From: Petropleomorpha daqingensis
GTDB taxonomy: Bacteria > Actinomycetota > Actinomycetes > Mycobacteriales > Geodermatophilaceae
Direction: 5' to 3'
DNA: 64,000 bases
Assembly (NCBI RefSeq): GCF_013408985.1
Contig: NZ_JACBZT010000001.1
Span: 3,224,001 to 3,288,000, forward strand
This document shows, in pieces, positions 16,637-27,711 of the stretch; within the stretch, counting starts at the first letter, position 1; each line of letters begins with the position of its first letter. The position numbers and the translations under genes are program-made. The notes beneath the pieces are model-generated. The model searched no databases. It saw only the letters and a program-made list of their open reading frames with translations, and was not told the origin of the DNA.

Positions 16637-17836
16637 GTGGCCGCTCCGACCAGCACCGCGCGGACGGTCCCGCGGGCCCCGGGCACTCTGGGGAGGGCGC
16701 TCGCCCATCCGGTGGCGACGGTCCGCTGGCTCTGGTCGGCCTACATGACCCCGGGCACGCCGGGGCGGCCGGTGAGCCCGACCGAGCTGCGCTGGATGTA
16801 CACCGGCTGGCTGGTCGCGTTCCTGCTCAAGATGCTCGGCTCGTCGTGGGACGTCTCCTGGCACTTCCGGTGGCTGCGCGACGACCTCGCCCCGCCGCAC
16901 CTGCTCAACTCCGTGGGCACGGCGGTGGTGATCGCCCTGGTGGTGGCGCACAGCTACAGCGGCTACGCCGTCGACCGGCGGGCGCTGCGGCTCATGCAGT
17001 GGGGGATCGGGCTGTTCCTCGTCGCCATCCCGGCCGACATCGTCAACCACCGCCTGTTCGGCCTGGACATCACCAGCTGGAGCCCGACGCACGCGCTGCT
17101 CTACCTGGGGACGGCGATCATGCTCGCCGGCGCGATCCGCGGCTGGTGGCTGTACGCCGCGCCGGGACGCACGCGGACCCTGATCTCGCTGGGTCTCTGG
17201 CTGTTCTTCTTCGAGAACGTGCTCTTCCCGAACCAGCACCAGGAGTACGGCGTCCTGTCGTTGCGGGACTACCGGGCCGGGCACACCACCGCCGAGCCCT
17301 CGCTGCTGGACTTCGCCGCCTCGCAGGGGCAGACGCCGACCCAGTTCATGCTGCCGGTGCCCTCCTGGGTGCACCCCACCTGGCTGATCTGCGCCGGTCT
17401 GCTGACGCTGGTCGTCGCCCGGAAGGTCGTCGGCCTGCGGTGGACGGCGACGACCGTCGCCGGCGTCTACCTGGCCTACCGCTGCCTCGCGTGGCTGGCG
17501 CTCGTCGGCGCCGGTTTCCCGCCCTCGGCGATCCCGTTCGTGCTGATCGTCGGCGCGGTCGGGGTCGACCTGGCCGTCACGTACCGGCTGCCCGGCTGGG
17601 CGGCCGGCCCGCTGGTGGCGGGCGTGGTCTACGCGGTCGGCGCCGGGCAGGAGGCGCTGGACCTGCTGCCGCCGTGGAACTGGTGGTCGGCGATCCCGGT
17701 CGTGGTCGGCTTCGGCGTCCTCTGGGCCCTCGTGGACGTGCTCGCGCGCAGCCAGTGGTGGGTCCGCTGGAGGCAGCCGGTGGAGCCGTTCCGGGACGAC
17801 GCCGCCCGAGATGCGCTCCGCCCGATCGGCGTGTAA
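16637..17836 (+). CDS. Uncharacterised multi-pass membrane protein
   Basis: A 399-residue protein with about nine or ten hydrophobic segments. Conserved-looking polar features are WDVSWHFRW (about 72-80), [25 protein letters not shown] and [11 protein letters not shown]. The His and Trp in membrane-adjacent positions recall small cofactor- or metal-binding membrane proteins, but no known family is recognised. GTG 16637 has GGGAG at 16623-16627. It is divergent from orn. The next gene downstream is also an unassigned membrane protein. Confidence 0.7.
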   Translation: MAAPTSTARTVPRAPGTLGRALAHPVATVRWLWSAYMTPGTPGRPVSPTELRWMYTGWLVAFLLKMLGSSWDVSWHFRWLRDDLAPPHLLNSVGTAVVIALVVAHSYSGYAVDRRALRLMQWGIGLFLVAIPADIVNHRLFGLDITSWSPTHALLYLGTAIMLAGAIRGWWLYAAPGRTRTLISLGLWLFFFENVLFPNQHQEYGVLSLRDYRAGHTTAEPSLLDFAASQGQTPTQFMLPVPSWVHPTWLICAGLLTLVVARKVVGLRWTATTVAGVYLAYRCLAWLALVGAGFPPSAIPFVLIVGAVGVDLAVTYRLPGWAAGPLVAGVVYAVGAGQEALDLLPPWNWWSAIPVVVGFGVLWALVDVLARSQWWVRWRQPVEPFRDDAARDALRPIGV

Positions 17837-17977
17837 GAGCGGGACCGACTCGTCACATCACGTAGGGTCGGGCACTGATCCGCGTCCGGCGAGGGTGCAC
17901 CCCGGCGACCCGGACGAGGCGGCCGCGAGGCCCGTGCGCCGCTCCGTCCCGACCACATCCGACCAGCGGAGGACCAC

Positions 17978-19726
17978 GTGCTCGCACTCACCCCGGCGCC
18001 GTTGCAGACGGCGGGGGAGCGCGCGATCTTCGCGGAACTGGCCAGGTGGGACACCGGCGGTGCCGTCCGCGCGGCGGTGGTCGCGTCGCTGCCGTTCAGC
18101 GACGGCGTGCTCAACCGGCGGCTGTCCGACGCCGTCCTGCTCGTGCCCGAGGGGCTGGCCGTCGTCCGGATCGTCGAGGTCGTGCGCCAGACCGGCGTGG
18201 TGACCGTCAAGCCCGACGGGGCCTGGACGATCGGGCCCGGCACCGGGCCGGGCGACGTGCTGCAGCTGGCCGGCGGCGGGTCGACCCCGCTCGACGGGCT
18301 GATGCGCGCCGGCATGGAGGCCGCCATGCGGCTGCGCCGCGCCGGCCTGGAGCCCGGCCGGATCGCCCGGCTGACCGTGCTGGTCGGCGAGCTCTCCGGG
18401 CTCGACCCGGCGGACGGCGACCTCGGCGAGGGCGACCAGGTCGCGCTGCTGGAGCCGCGGTCGCTGCTGCTCGGCATCGCCCGCGCCAGCCGGTACTCGA
18501 GCGTGGACAACCCGCGGCTGTGGACCACCGCCGACGTCCGGGCCGCCCTGGAGGCGCTCGGCCTCGAGGGCCGCGGGCCCACGGTGGACCAGCTCAACGG
18601 CGAGGGCTTCCCGTACTCGCCGTACGTGCTGCGCCGCCCCGAACTGCTCGCGCCCGCGGCCATGACCGCCGGCTCGACCAGCCCGCCGCCGGCCGAGCCC
18701 GCGGCCCCCGCTCCCTCCCCGCCCGCCGAGGCCCCGCCGTCGCCGATCGCGGCCGCCGTCGCCGCGCAGGCCGCTGCCGCCGCGGCCGCGCCGCCGGTCG
18801 CCCCACCCGCCGCGCAGCCGGTGGTGCACCCGACCGGCCCCGCGCTGGCCCCGCCGCCCGGTTCGGTGTTCGCGCGCCAGACCCCCGCGGCGGTGCCCGC
18901 GTCGCCGGTGCGCGACACGGTCGCGGTGGGCGCCGCGCCGCAGCCGCCCCTGGACGAGACCGACGGCATCGGTGGCCTGTTCGCGCACGCCGAGCCGGAG
19001 AGCCCGGCGCCGCCCGCGCTGCCGCCCGTGCCGCGCACCGCCGTGCTGCCCGCGCAGCCGAACCTGCGTCCTGCCGAGCCCGCGCCGCCCTCGGGCGGCG
19101 GACGGCGGACCGGGTTGCTCATCGCGGTCGCCGTCCTCGTCGTCGCCCTGCTCGCGCTCGGCGGCGTGCTGATCCTGGGCCGGGGTGGCTCCGACGGCGG
19201 CGACACGGGCACCGGCTCCGCCAGCGCGGCGGCGTCGAGCTCGGCGAGCGGTCCGCAGCTCGGCTTCCAGCAGCAGATCGACGGGGTCACCTACACGCTC
19301 AAGGCGGTCGACGTCGTCGACACCTGCCGGGGGCACGGCTACGGCAAGGTCGGCGACTCCTTCGACCAGACCGACTGCGTGGGGCTCTCGCGCGGTCTCT
19401 ACTCCGCGCAGATCGACGGCCGGGCCGTGGTCGCCGCGGTCTCGCACGTCCGGATGCCCGACAGCGCGTCGGCGCGGGGGCTCAAGGCCCTGGCCGACAC
19501 GAACAACACCGGCAACGTCAGCGACCTGCTGCGCGAGGGCGCCGGGTACGTCGGTGCCCCGGACGCGCTGCACGACGCCGAGTACGCCAGCGCGGTGAGC
19601 GGCGCGGTGGTGACGATCGTCGAGACGTCCTGGGTCGACCAGGGCGCCGGGGGCACCGCCGACAGCCTCAACGCCGCGGCGAGCAGCGGCCTGGTCCTCC
19701 AGCTCCCGGACCCGCCGACCTCCTGA
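17978..19726 (+). CDS. Single-pass membrane protein with Pro/Ala-rich linker, function unknown
   Basis: A 582-residue protein in three parts: a globular cytosolic N-terminal domain (about 1-225), a Pro/Ala-rich linker (about 225-370), one membrane helix (about 376-397), then a Ser/Gly stretch and an extracellular domain (about 425-582). The extracellular domain has two Cys (DTCRGHGYG, TDCVGLSRG) likely to form a disulfide. In the N-domain, DAVLLVPEGLAVVRIVEV loosely recalls NERD-type strands, but this is weak. The topology is that of a membrane-anchored sensor or stress protein. GTG 17978 follows GGAGGA. Function is not recognised. Confidence 0.65.
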   Translation: MLALTPAPLQTAGERAIFAELARWDTGGAVRAAVVASLPFSDGVLNRRLSDAVLLVPEGLAVVRIVEVVRQTGVVTVKPDGAWTIGPGTGPGDVLQLAGGGSTPLDGLMRAGMEAAMRLRRAGLEPGRIARLTVLVGELSGLDPADGDLGEGDQVALLEPRSLLLGIARASRYSSVDNPRLWTTADVRAALEALGLEGRGPTVDQLNGEGFPYSPYVLRRPELLAPAAMTAGSTSPPPAEPAAPAPSPPAEAPPSPIAAAVAAQAAAAAAAPPVAPPAAQPVVHPTGPALAPPPGSVFARQTPAAVPASPVRDTVAVGAAPQPPLDETDGIGGLFAHAEPESPAPPALPPVPRTAVLPAQPNLRPAEPAPPSGGGRRTGLLIAVAVLVVALLALGGVLILGRGGSDGGDTGTGSASAAASSSASGPQLGFQQQIDGVTYTLKAVDVVDTCRGHGYGKVGDSFDQTDCVGLSRGLYSAQIDGRAVVAAVSHVRMPDSASARGLKALADTNNTGNVSDLLREGAGYVGAPDALHDAEYASAVSGAVVTIVETSWVDQGAGGTADSLNAAASSGLVLQLPDPPTS

Positions 19727-19727
19727 C

Positions 19728-19749
19728 GGCAGAAGTCGCGACTTCTGCC
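19728..19749. terminator. 22-bp perfect palindrome between convergent genes
   Basis: GGCAGAAGTCG and its exact reverse complement abut with no spacer. It begins one base after the + strand TGA (19724-19726) and ends inside the stop codon of the minus-strand TetR gene, so it fills the whole convergent gap. It is probably a bidirectional terminator. Confidence 0.6.
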
Positions 19750-20348
19750 TATGAGGTCGCGGCGGCGAGGGCCATCGCGGTGAGCAGGGCGGCCATCGCG
19801 GGGCGGTCGAGGCGGCCGGCGCTGTGCGGCGTGGAGTTGATCAGCCCGAAGACGGCGTGCGCCCGCGCCCGGCAGGTCTCGGCGTCGGACGCGGGGTGCA
19901 GCCGTGCCAGCACGGTCACCCACACCTCGACGTAGCGGCGCTGCAGCCGGCGCACCTGCGCGGCGTCGTCGTCCGGCAGTGAGCCCAGGTCGCGGTCCTG
20001 CACGGTGATCAGCGCGGGGTTGTCCAGCGCGAAGTCCACCTGGAAGTCGACCAGCGCCCGGAGCTGCGCCTGCGGGTCGGCCCCGGCGGCGGCCACGACC
20101 TCGGTGCCGCCGGCCAGGAGCCGCTCGCTGATCCGCAGCAGCATCTCGGCGAGCATCGCGTCCTTGCCCGCGAAGTGCCGGTAGATCGCGGGGCCGGTGA
20201 CCCCGACGGCCGCGCCGACGTCGTCCACGCCGACGTTGCGCGAACCGCGCTCGGCGAAGAGCTGCGCCGCGGCGCGCAGGATCTGCTCGCGGCGAGAAGG
20301 ATTGCCCGCGTCGGCGTGCAGCGCGGCGTCCATGACGCTCTCGGCCAT
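19749..20348 (-). CDS. TetR-family regulator of the leucine-catabolism cluster
   Basis: A 199-residue TetR protein. Residues about 16-62 form the HTH (SRREQILRAAAQLFAERGSR, then VGVDDVGAAVGVTGPAIYRHF), followed by an all-helical ligand domain. It is divergent from the methylcrotonyl-CoA carboxylase operon, with two copies of one motif in the gap. Mycobacterium tuberculosis has the same arrangement (Rv2506 beside accD1-accA1-fadE19). It most likely represses the operon and responds to a branched-chain acyl-CoA intermediate (inference). Confidence 0.85.
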   Translation of the reverse strand: MAESVMDAALHADAGNPSRREQILRAAAQLFAERGSRNVGVDDVGAAVGVTGPAIYRHFAGKDAMLAEMLLRISERLLAGGTEVVAAAGADPQAQLRALVDFQVDFALDNPALITVQDRDLGSLPDDDAAQVRRLQRRYVEVWVTVLARLHPASDAETCRARAHAVFGLINSTPHSAGRLDRPAMAALLTAMALAAATS

Positions 20349-20356
20349 GTGTGCAT

Positions 20357-20416
20357 GCTAACCGCCGTTAACACCTGAGCACCAGCACTGGACGCCGAAC
20401 GTGAACGACGGTTAAC
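20357..20416. promoter_or_regulatory. Two oppositely oriented TetR operator sites
   Basis: Read on the minus strand, 20357-20372 is GTTAACGGCGGTTAGC; on the plus strand 20401-20416 is GTGAACGACGGTTAAC. They match at 13 of 16 positions and lie in opposite orientation 44 bp apart, one near each divergent start. This suits autorepression by the TetR protein together with repression of the carboxylase operon. Confidence 0.65.
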
Positions 20417-20425
20417 CTGACGCCC

Positions 20426-22039
<1,614 letters not shown>

Positions 22040-22046
22040 GGACCTG

Positions 22047-24038
22047 ATGTTCGACACCGTGCTCGTCGCCAACCGCGGCGAGATCGCCGTCCGCGTCATC
22101 CGGACGCTGCGCGCCATGGGCGTGCGCTCCGTCGCCGTCTACAGCGCGGCCGACGCCGGCGCGCTGCACACCCGCGTCGCCGACGTCGCCGTCCCGATCG
22201 GGCCCGCCCCGGCCGCCGAGAGCTACCTGTCGATCGAGCGGGTGCTCGACGCCGCCGCCCGCAGCGGCGCGCAGGCGATCCACCCCGGCTACGGCTTCCT
22301 GTCGGAGAACGTGGAGTTCGCCCGCGCCTGCGAGAAGGCCGGGATCGTGTTCATCGGACCGCCGGTCGCCGCGATCGAGGCGATGGCCGACAAGATCCGC
22401 GCCAAGCAGACGGTGAGCGCGGCCGGGGTGCCGGTCGTCCCGGGCCGCACCGAGCCGGGCATGGACGACGACGCGGTCGCCGCCGCGGCGGTCGAGGCCG
22501 GCTTCCCGGTGCTGCTCAAGCCCAGCGCGGGCGGTGGCGGCAAGGGCATGCGCGTCGTGCGGTCCGCCGACGAGCTGCCCGACGCCATCGCCGCCGCCCG
22601 CCGCGAGGCCCGCGGGTCCTTCGGCGACGACACCTTGCTGGTCGAGCGGTACGTCGGCAACTCCCGGCACATCGAGGTGCAGGTTCTCGGCGACACCTAC
22701 GGCACCGTGATCCACCTCGGCGAGCGCGAGTGCAGCCTGCAGCGCCGGCACCAGAAGGTGATCGAGGAGGCGCCCTCGCCGCTGCTGGACCCGATGCGGC
22801 GCGCGCGCATGGGCACCGCGGCGGTCGAGGCCGCCCGCGCCGTCGGCTACACCGGCGCCGGCACGGTGGAGTTCATCGTCGACGCCGACCGGCCGGACGA
22901 CTTCTTCTTCCTCGAGATGAACACCCGGCTGCAGGTCGAGCACCCGGTCACCGAGCTGGTCACCGGGCTGGATCTGGTGGAGCTGCAGGTGCGCATCGCC
23001 GCCGGGGAGCAGCTGCCGGTCGAGCAGGGCGACGTCTCGCTCGACGGGCACGCGATCGAGGCGCGGGTCTACGCGGAGGACCCGTCCCGCGGCTTCCTGC
23101 CGCAGGCCGGCACCGTGCTCGGGCTGGCCGAGCCGGACGGTCCCGGCATCCGGGTCGACAGCTCGCTGGCCGTCGGCAGCGTCGTCGGCACCGACTACGA
23201 CCCGATGCTGGCCAAGGTCATCGCCTGGGGCCCCGACCGCGACACCGCCCGGGCGCGGCTGATCGGCGCCCTCGGGCACACCGCCGTCCTCGGTGTCACC
23301 ACCAACACCCCGTTCCTGAGGGCGCTGCTCGCCGATCGGGACGTCGCGGCCGGCCGGCTGGACACCGGGCTGATCGAGCGCCGCGGCGACGCGCTCACCG
23401 TGCTGGCGCCGCCGTCGGCCGCGGTCCACGCCGCCGCCGCGCTCTTCGAGCTGCTCGAGGCCGAGCCCGCCGGGCCGGTCGTCGACCCGTGGGACGTGCC
23501 CGACGGCTGGCGGCTCGGCGAACCGGCGTGGACGGTGCGGCGGCTGCAGGCCGCCGGCGGCGACCCGGTGACGGTCCGGGTCCGCGGGCGGGCGGCCGCC
23601 GCGCAGGTCTGGGTGGGGGACGGCGTCGCCCTCGCGGCGTCGGCGCACCGGGACGGCGACCGGCTGACCGTCACCCTGGACGGCGTCACGCACCGCTTCG
23701 CCGTCGTCCACACCGGCGGCACCCTCTGGCTGGCCGCCGAGGGCCAGGTGACCGCCCTGCGCGAGCACGAGCGGCTGCACGACACGGGCGAGGGCGCGGC
23801 CGGCGGCGGCGTCGTCACCGCCCCGATGCCCGGCACCGTGACCGTGGTGCAGGCGGCCGTCGGCGACGAGGTGACGGCGGGGACCCCGCTGCTGGTCGTC
23901 GAGGCGATGAAGATGGAGCACGTGCTGACCGCCCCGGTCGACGGGGTCGTCACCGTGCTCTCCGTGACGGCCGGCCAACCGGTGCGGCTGGACGAGCAGG
24001 TGGCCGTGGTGACCCCGGCGACCACCGAGGGGGAGTGA
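22047..24038 (+). CDS. accA1: Acyl-CoA carboxylase alpha subunit (biotin carboxylase plus biotin carrier)
   Basis: A 663-residue protein. The biotin carboxylase domain (about 1-445) starts with [17 protein letters not shown] and has the ATP-grasp Gly-rich loop [14 protein letters not shown] and [15 protein letters not shown] middle BT-like region follows, then the biotinyl domain with EAMKMEH, the biotinylated Lys being about residue 622. It forms carboxybiotin for the beta subunit upstream. ATG 22047 follows GAGGA. The window encodes a second, separate biotin carboxylase/carrier set at 38.9-40.7 kb. Confidence 0.9.
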   Translation: MFDTVLVANRGEIAVRVIRTLRAMGVRSVAVYSAADAGALHTRVADVAVPIGPAPAAESYLSIERVLDAAARSGAQAIHPGYGFLSENVEFARACEKAGIVFIGPPVAAIEAMADKIRAKQTVSAAGVPVVPGRTEPGMDDDAVAAAAVEAGFPVLLKPSAGGGGKGMRVVRSADELPDAIAAARREARGSFGDDTLLVERYVGNSRHIEVQVLGDTYGTVIHLGERECSLQRRHQKVIEEAPSPLLDPMRRARMGTAAVEAARAVGYTGAGTVEFIVDADRPDDFFFLEMNTRLQVEHPVTELVTGLDLVELQVRIAAGEQLPVEQGDVSLDGHAIEARVYAEDPSRGFLPQAGTVLGLAEPDGPGIRVDSSLAVGSVVGTDYDPMLAKVIAWGPDRDTARARLIGALGHTAVLGVTTNTPFLRALLADRDVAAGRLDTGLIERRGDALTVLAPPSAAVHAAAALFELLEAEPAGPVVDPWDVPDGWRLGEPAWTVRRLQAAGGDPVTVRVRGRAAAAQVWVGDGVALAASAHRDGDRLTVTLDGVTHRFAVVHTGGTLWLAAEGQVTALREHERLHDTGEGAAGGGVVTAPMPGTVTVVQAAVGDEVTAGTPLLVVEAMKMEHVLTAPVDGVVTVLSVTAGQPVRLDEQVAVVTPATTEGE

Positions 24039-24043
24039 CCCGC

Positions 24044-25198
24044 ATGCTGGACTACCGGCTCGACGCCGAGACCGAGGCCCTGCGCAAGACCGTGCGCGAG
24101 TTCGCGCTGGAGGTCGTGGCCCCGCAGATCGGCGAGTTCTACGAGCGCGACGAGTTCCCGACCGCGATCGTGCGGCAGATGGGCGAGCTGGGCCTGTTCG
24201 GCCTGCCGTTCCCCGAGGAGTACGGCGGCTCGGGCGGCGACTACTTCACCCTCTGCGTCGCGCTGGAGGAGCTGGCCCGGGTGGACTCGTCGATCGCGAT
24301 CACCCTGGAGGCCGGCGTCTCGCTCGGCGCGATGCCGATCTACCGGTTCGGCACCGAGGAGCAGAAGCAGCGCTGGCTGCCGCGGCTGTGCGCCGGTGAG
24401 GCGCTGGGTGCGTTCGGGCTCACCGAGCCCGGCGGCGGTTCGGACGCCGGTGCCACCCGCACCACGGCCCGGCTCGAGGACGGCCAGTGGGTGATCAACG
24501 GCTCGAAGGCGTTCATCACCAACTCCGGCACCGACATCACCGAGCTGGTCACGGTCACCGCGGTCACCGGCACCCGTCCGGACGGCGGCAAGGAGATCTC
24601 GGCGATCGCCGTCCCGTCCGGCACGCCCGGCTTCACCGTCGGCCAGCGGTACTCCAAGGTCGGCTGGAACGCCTCGGACACCCGCGAGCTGGCCTTCTCC
24701 GACTGCCGGGTGCCCGAGGAGAACCTGGTGGGGGAGCGGGGCCGGGGCTACGCGCAGTTCCTGTCGATCCTCGACGAGGGCCGGATCGCCATCTCCGCGC
24801 TCGCGGTCGGCCTGGCCCAGGGCTGCGTGGACGAGTCGGTGAAGTACGCCGGGCAGCGCGAGGCGTTCGGCCAGGTCATCGGCAAGAACCAGGCGATCCA
24901 GTTCATGATCGCCGACATGGAGGTCCGCGCCGAGACGGCGCGGCTGGCCTACTACCGGGCGGCGGAGAAGATGCTGCGCGGCGAGCCGTTCAAGCGGGAG
25001 GCCGCCGTCGCCAAGCTGTACAGCTCCGAGGCGGCGATGGAGAACGCCCGCTGGGCCACCCAGGTGCACGGCGGCTACGGGTTCATGAACGAGTTCCCGG
25101 TCGGCCGGTTCTACCGCGACGCCAAGATCCTGGAGATCGGCGAGGGCACCAGCGAGGTGCAGCGGATGCTCATCGCCCGCTCGCTCGGGGTGGGCTGA
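24044..25198 (+). CDS. Acyl-CoA dehydrogenase, probable isovaleryl-CoA type
   Basis: A 384-residue flavoenzyme: FGLTEPGGGSDAGATRTTA is the FAD/substrate motif, followed by VINGSKAFITNSG, REAFGQVIGKNQAIQFMIAD and the C-terminal VHGGYGFMNEFPVGRFYRDAKI with IGEGTSEVQRMLIAR. The catalytic Glu is probably the Glu of IGEGTSE. Position after accD1-accA1 matches fadE19 of mycobacteria and suggests isovaleryl- or 2-methylbutyryl-CoA as substrate. ATG 24044 has GGGGGAG 8 nt upstream; a GTG at 24035 is a less likely start. The hydratase and HMG-CoA lyase needed to finish leucine breakdown are not in the window. Confidence 0.88.
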   Translation: MLDYRLDAETEALRKTVREFALEVVAPQIGEFYERDEFPTAIVRQMGELGLFGLPFPEEYGGSGGDYFTLCVALEELARVDSSIAITLEAGVSLGAMPIYRFGTEEQKQRWLPRLCAGEALGAFGLTEPGGGSDAGATRTTARLEDGQWVINGSKAFITNSGTDITELVTVTAVTGTRPDGGKEISAIAVPSGTPGFTVGQRYSKVGWNASDTRELAFSDCRVPEENLVGERGRGYAQFLSILDEGRIAISALAVGLAQGCVDESVKYAGQREAFGQVIGKNQAIQFMIADMEVRAETARLAYYRAAEKMLRGEPFKREAAVAKLYSSEAAMENARWATQVHGGYGFMNEFPVGRFYRDAKILEIGEGTSEVQRMLIARSLGVG

Positions 25199-25213
25199 AC
25201 CCGCAGGTCAAGC

Positions 25214-25265
25214 GGGCGAACCGGCGCCGTTCCGTACTGGATGGCGGGCGGCGCCCAGTTCGCCC
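25214..25265 (+). terminator. Imperfect hairpin after the leucine operon
   Basis: GGGCGAAC at 25214-25221 pairs with GTTCGCCC at 25258-25265, and inner GCGCC/GGCGC segments extend the stem with mismatches. It lies 16 nt after the dehydrogenase stop. Nothing else is recognisable in the 245-nt gap to 25444. Confidence 0.35.
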
Positions 25266-25443
25266 CGGCCGCTTGGCAACTCCGGCCGACGTCCGGCGGG
25301 GCCGGTGTGACGGCTGGGCACCGCGGGAGCGGCCCCCGGCGGACACCGAGGTCAGGCGGCGTGTCGGGACTCGCGGGCGTCCTGGTCGGCCAGGCTGCCG
25401 TCCGGCTCGCGCCGACGGTCGGCGCGCCACCCTGGAGTCCGCC

Positions 25444-27051
25444 ATGCCCGCGCCCGCTCGTCGCACCGGCCGCCGCCTCCTGACGCGCCGGGGGGTCGCC
25501 CAGGGGTCGGTCCTCGGTCTGGGCCTCCTGCTGGCGACCACCGCCACGGCTCCCGCAGCCTCCGCGGCACCCGGCAACGCGAACGGCAACGCCAACGGCA
25601 ACCAGAACGCGAACGGGCCGACCAGCTCGGGCCCGGTGAACACCCCGCCCGGCGCCGGGAACGGCAACGGCGTCGGCAACGGGACCGGCGGCGCCAACGG
25701 GACCGGGCAGGGAGCCACCAACGGCACCGGCGTCGGGGACGGCACGGGCAACGGGGTCGGCAACGGCAACGGCGTGGGCAGCGGCAACGGGAACGCGACC
25801 TCCACCCCGCCGGACGGGGGAACCCCGCCTCCGGTGGTCGACCCGCCGCCGATCGGCCCGGTGTTCGGTCCGTTCCCGAAGGACATGGACCCGACCAACG
25901 ACATCGCGGTCGAGCCGACCGGCGACGTCCCCGGCGACCTGGACCTGTCCGGTGCCCAGTTCACCCTGACCAGCACCGACGACCCGACGGTGTCGGAGAC
26001 GTGCGTCACCGACGAGTCGGGGCGGTGCACCGTGCACGCCTCCGTCGGCCAGGACCCGGTCGCGGGGCAGCTCTACCTGCCGGGTGGCAGCTACACGGTG
26101 CACCAGACCACGGCGGTCGCCGGGCTCGCACCGGCGGAGGCCGACGCGACGCTGGACGTCTGCACGTTCCTGCAGGCGTTCCTCGGCGGCTGCCCGGGGG
26201 GCGTCACGGTGCAGAACGCCGCGCAGTTCCGCACCGCGGTCGTCGCGGAGATCCTCGACGCGGACAGCGGTCAGCCGGTCCCGGGCGCGGAGTACCAGCT
26301 GACCGGTCAGGACTACCCGCACCTGCCCGGGCCGGACGGGCAGCCGGTCGCGGCGGCCGATGCCGTCGAGACCAGCGGGGACGACGGCCTGGTCTCCTTC
26401 GCCGGCTTCTTCCTCCCCGGCACCTGGACCCTGACGCCGGGGACCACCCCCGACGGATACGACGCGGACGAGGAGTTCACCGTCGAGGTGACCCCGCCGG
26501 GGGCCCAGGACGACGGCGGGCCGGTCACCGTCCAGCGGTTGCTGCACGCGGCCGTCGTCCCGGGTGAGACCACGACCCCTCCGGCGGGCGACGACGGCAC
26601 CACCCCGCCGGCGGACGGCGACGGGACCACGACTCCCGGCGACACCGGGTCCACCGACACCCCACCCACCAGCGACCCGACCGGCACGACGGGGAACACC
26701 AACGGCACGACCGGCCCGACGGGCACGACCGGCACGTCGGGCAGCGCATCGGTGGCACCGGGTGGCGCACCGGGCGGCCGGGTCGCCGCCGCCGACCAGG
26801 GCACGGCGAGCGCGCCCACCGACGACCCGGCGCCGGCCGCCCCGCCCGCCGCGCCGTCGTCCGCCGGCGCCTCGACCCCGTCGCCGGCCGCCGAGGCGCT
26901 GGCGGCACCGCCGGCCGCCGACACCCCGGCTCTGCAGACCGAGAGCAGCAGCATCCCGGAGGTCGGGCTGATCGGCTTCGGGCTCCTGCTCGTCGTCGCG
27001 ATCGTCGTCGCGGTGAACGTGCTGCGCCGGAGGGCACGTGGGCGGGCCTGA
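25444..27051 (+). CDS. Secreted, C-terminally membrane-anchored surface protein with SpaA/Cna-B-like domains
   Basis: A 535-residue protein. A signal peptide (about 1-42, with RRLLTRRG then a hydrophobic stretch ending ASAAPG) precedes a Gly/Asn repeat region (about 43-120, NGNGVGNGTGG-type units). One or two prealbumin/SpaA-like beta domains follow (about 155-370: GAQFTLTSTDDP, GSYTVHQTT, then GAEYQLTGQDYP, GTWTLTPGTTPDGYD). Next come a Thr/Pro/Gly wall-spanning stalk (about 375-490), a C-terminal membrane helix and an Arg-rich tail. There is no LPXTG ahead of the helix (only SSSIPEVG), so sortase anchoring is not supported. ATG 25444 has GGAG 6 nt upstream. Confidence 0.7.
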   Translation: MPAPARRTGRRLLTRRGVAQGSVLGLGLLLATTATAPAASAAPGNANGNANGNQNANGPTSSGPVNTPPGAGNGNGVGNGTGGANGTGQGATNGTGVGDGTGNGVGNGNGVGSGNGNATSTPPDGGTPPPVVDPPPIGPVFGPFPKDMDPTNDIAVEPTGDVPGDLDLSGAQFTLTSTDDPTVSETCVTDESGRCTVHASVGQDPVAGQLYLPGGSYTVHQTTAVAGLAPAEADATLDVCTFLQAFLGGCPGGVTVQNAAQFRTAVVAEILDADSGQPVPGAEYQLTGQDYPHLPGPDGQPVAAADAVETSGDDGLVSFAGFFLPGTWTLTPGTTPDGYDADEEFTVEVTPPGAQDDGGPVTVQRLLHAAVVPGETTTPPAGDDGTTPPADGDGTTTPGDTGSTDTPPTSDPTGTTGNTNGTTGPTGTTGTSGSASVAPGGAPGGRVAAADQGTASAPTDDPAPAAPPAAPSSAGASTPSPAAEALAAPPAADTPALQTESSSIPEVGLIGFGLLLVVAIVVAVNVLRRRARGRA

Positions 27052-27664
27052 CGCCTGGTGGGCCCGGCTCCTCGATCCCGAGGAGCCGGGGCAGCCGGAG
27101 GTGCGCACCCTCGTCGGGGTGCTGTCCGGTGAGTTCCCGCCCCGGGCCGTGGTCGACCTGCCCGGTGCACGCCGGCCGTCCGACTGGCTGGTCGCCGTCC
27201 GTTCCGACGGCCGGACCGGGCGGGTGCTGACGCTCGACGTCCGGCTGCCTGCCGCGCCGCTGCTCTGGTACGTCGAGGTGCCCGAACCGCACGCCGATCC
27301 GGCCGCCACCACGCTGGTCGCGTTCTCCGACGCGCGGCACGCCGACGGGACCCTGCTGGACGACGCCGCTGCGCGCGCCCTCGGCGTGGTCGGCGAGCAC
27401 CAGGTCGCCGCGCTGCGCTGGTGGCCGCGGCGTGGGCTGATCAACCAGATCTACGTCGCTCCCGAGCACCGCCGGCTCGGCATCGCGGCGAAGCTCGGGC
27501 ACGCCGCCTTCGCCCTCCAGCGGGCTCGCGGGCTACCGGACCTCACCGCGGACGGCCGCCGGACCGACCTCGGCGAGCGCTTCCGCGAGGGGTTGCCGGC
27601 CTACGCCGCGTGGCGACTGGCGCCGCGCACCCACCGGCAGCCGCCGATGGACGGAGCCGCCTGA
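27038..27664 (+). CDS. GNAT-like acetyltransferase family protein
   Basis: A 208-residue protein whose C-terminal half has the acetyl-CoA-binding pattern of GNAT enzymes: INQIYVAPEHRRLGIAAKLGHAAF (V-x-P-x-x-R-x-x-G-I/A). The N-terminal half is less typical. GTG 27038 lies 14 bp inside the preceding surface-protein gene, which implies coupling, but a functional link is not obvious. The substrate is unknown. Confidence 0.6.
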   Translation: MGGPDAWWARLLDPEEPGQPEVRTLVGVLSGEFPPRAVVDLPGARRPSDWLVAVRSDGRTGRVLTLDVRLPAAPLLWYVEVPEPHADPAATTLVAFSDARHADGTLLDDAAARALGVVGEHQVAALRWWPRRGLINQIYVAPEHRRLGIAAKLGHAAFALQRARGLPDLTADGRRTDLGERFREGLPAYAAWRLAPRTHRQPPMDGAA

Positions 27665-27668
27665 GGTA

Positions 27669-27709
27669 CGGAGTGGAGCTGTGCACGTGACGCGCACAGC
27701 TCCACTCCG
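27669..27709. terminator. 16-bp perfect stem between convergent genes
   Basis: Arms 27669-27684 (CGGAGTGGAGCTGTGC) and 27694-27709 are exact complements around a 9-nt loop. It fills the 47-bp gap between the GNAT stop (27664) and the oxidoreductase stop (27712). There is no T-tract. Probable bidirectional terminator. Confidence 0.6.
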
Positions 27710-27711
27710 GA

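Noticed and set aside
25570-25800. Short tandem AACGGCAACGG-type repeats that might suggest a CRISPR or satellite
   Set aside because: They encode the in-frame Gly/Asn repeat of the surface protein; units are irregular and no spacers exist.
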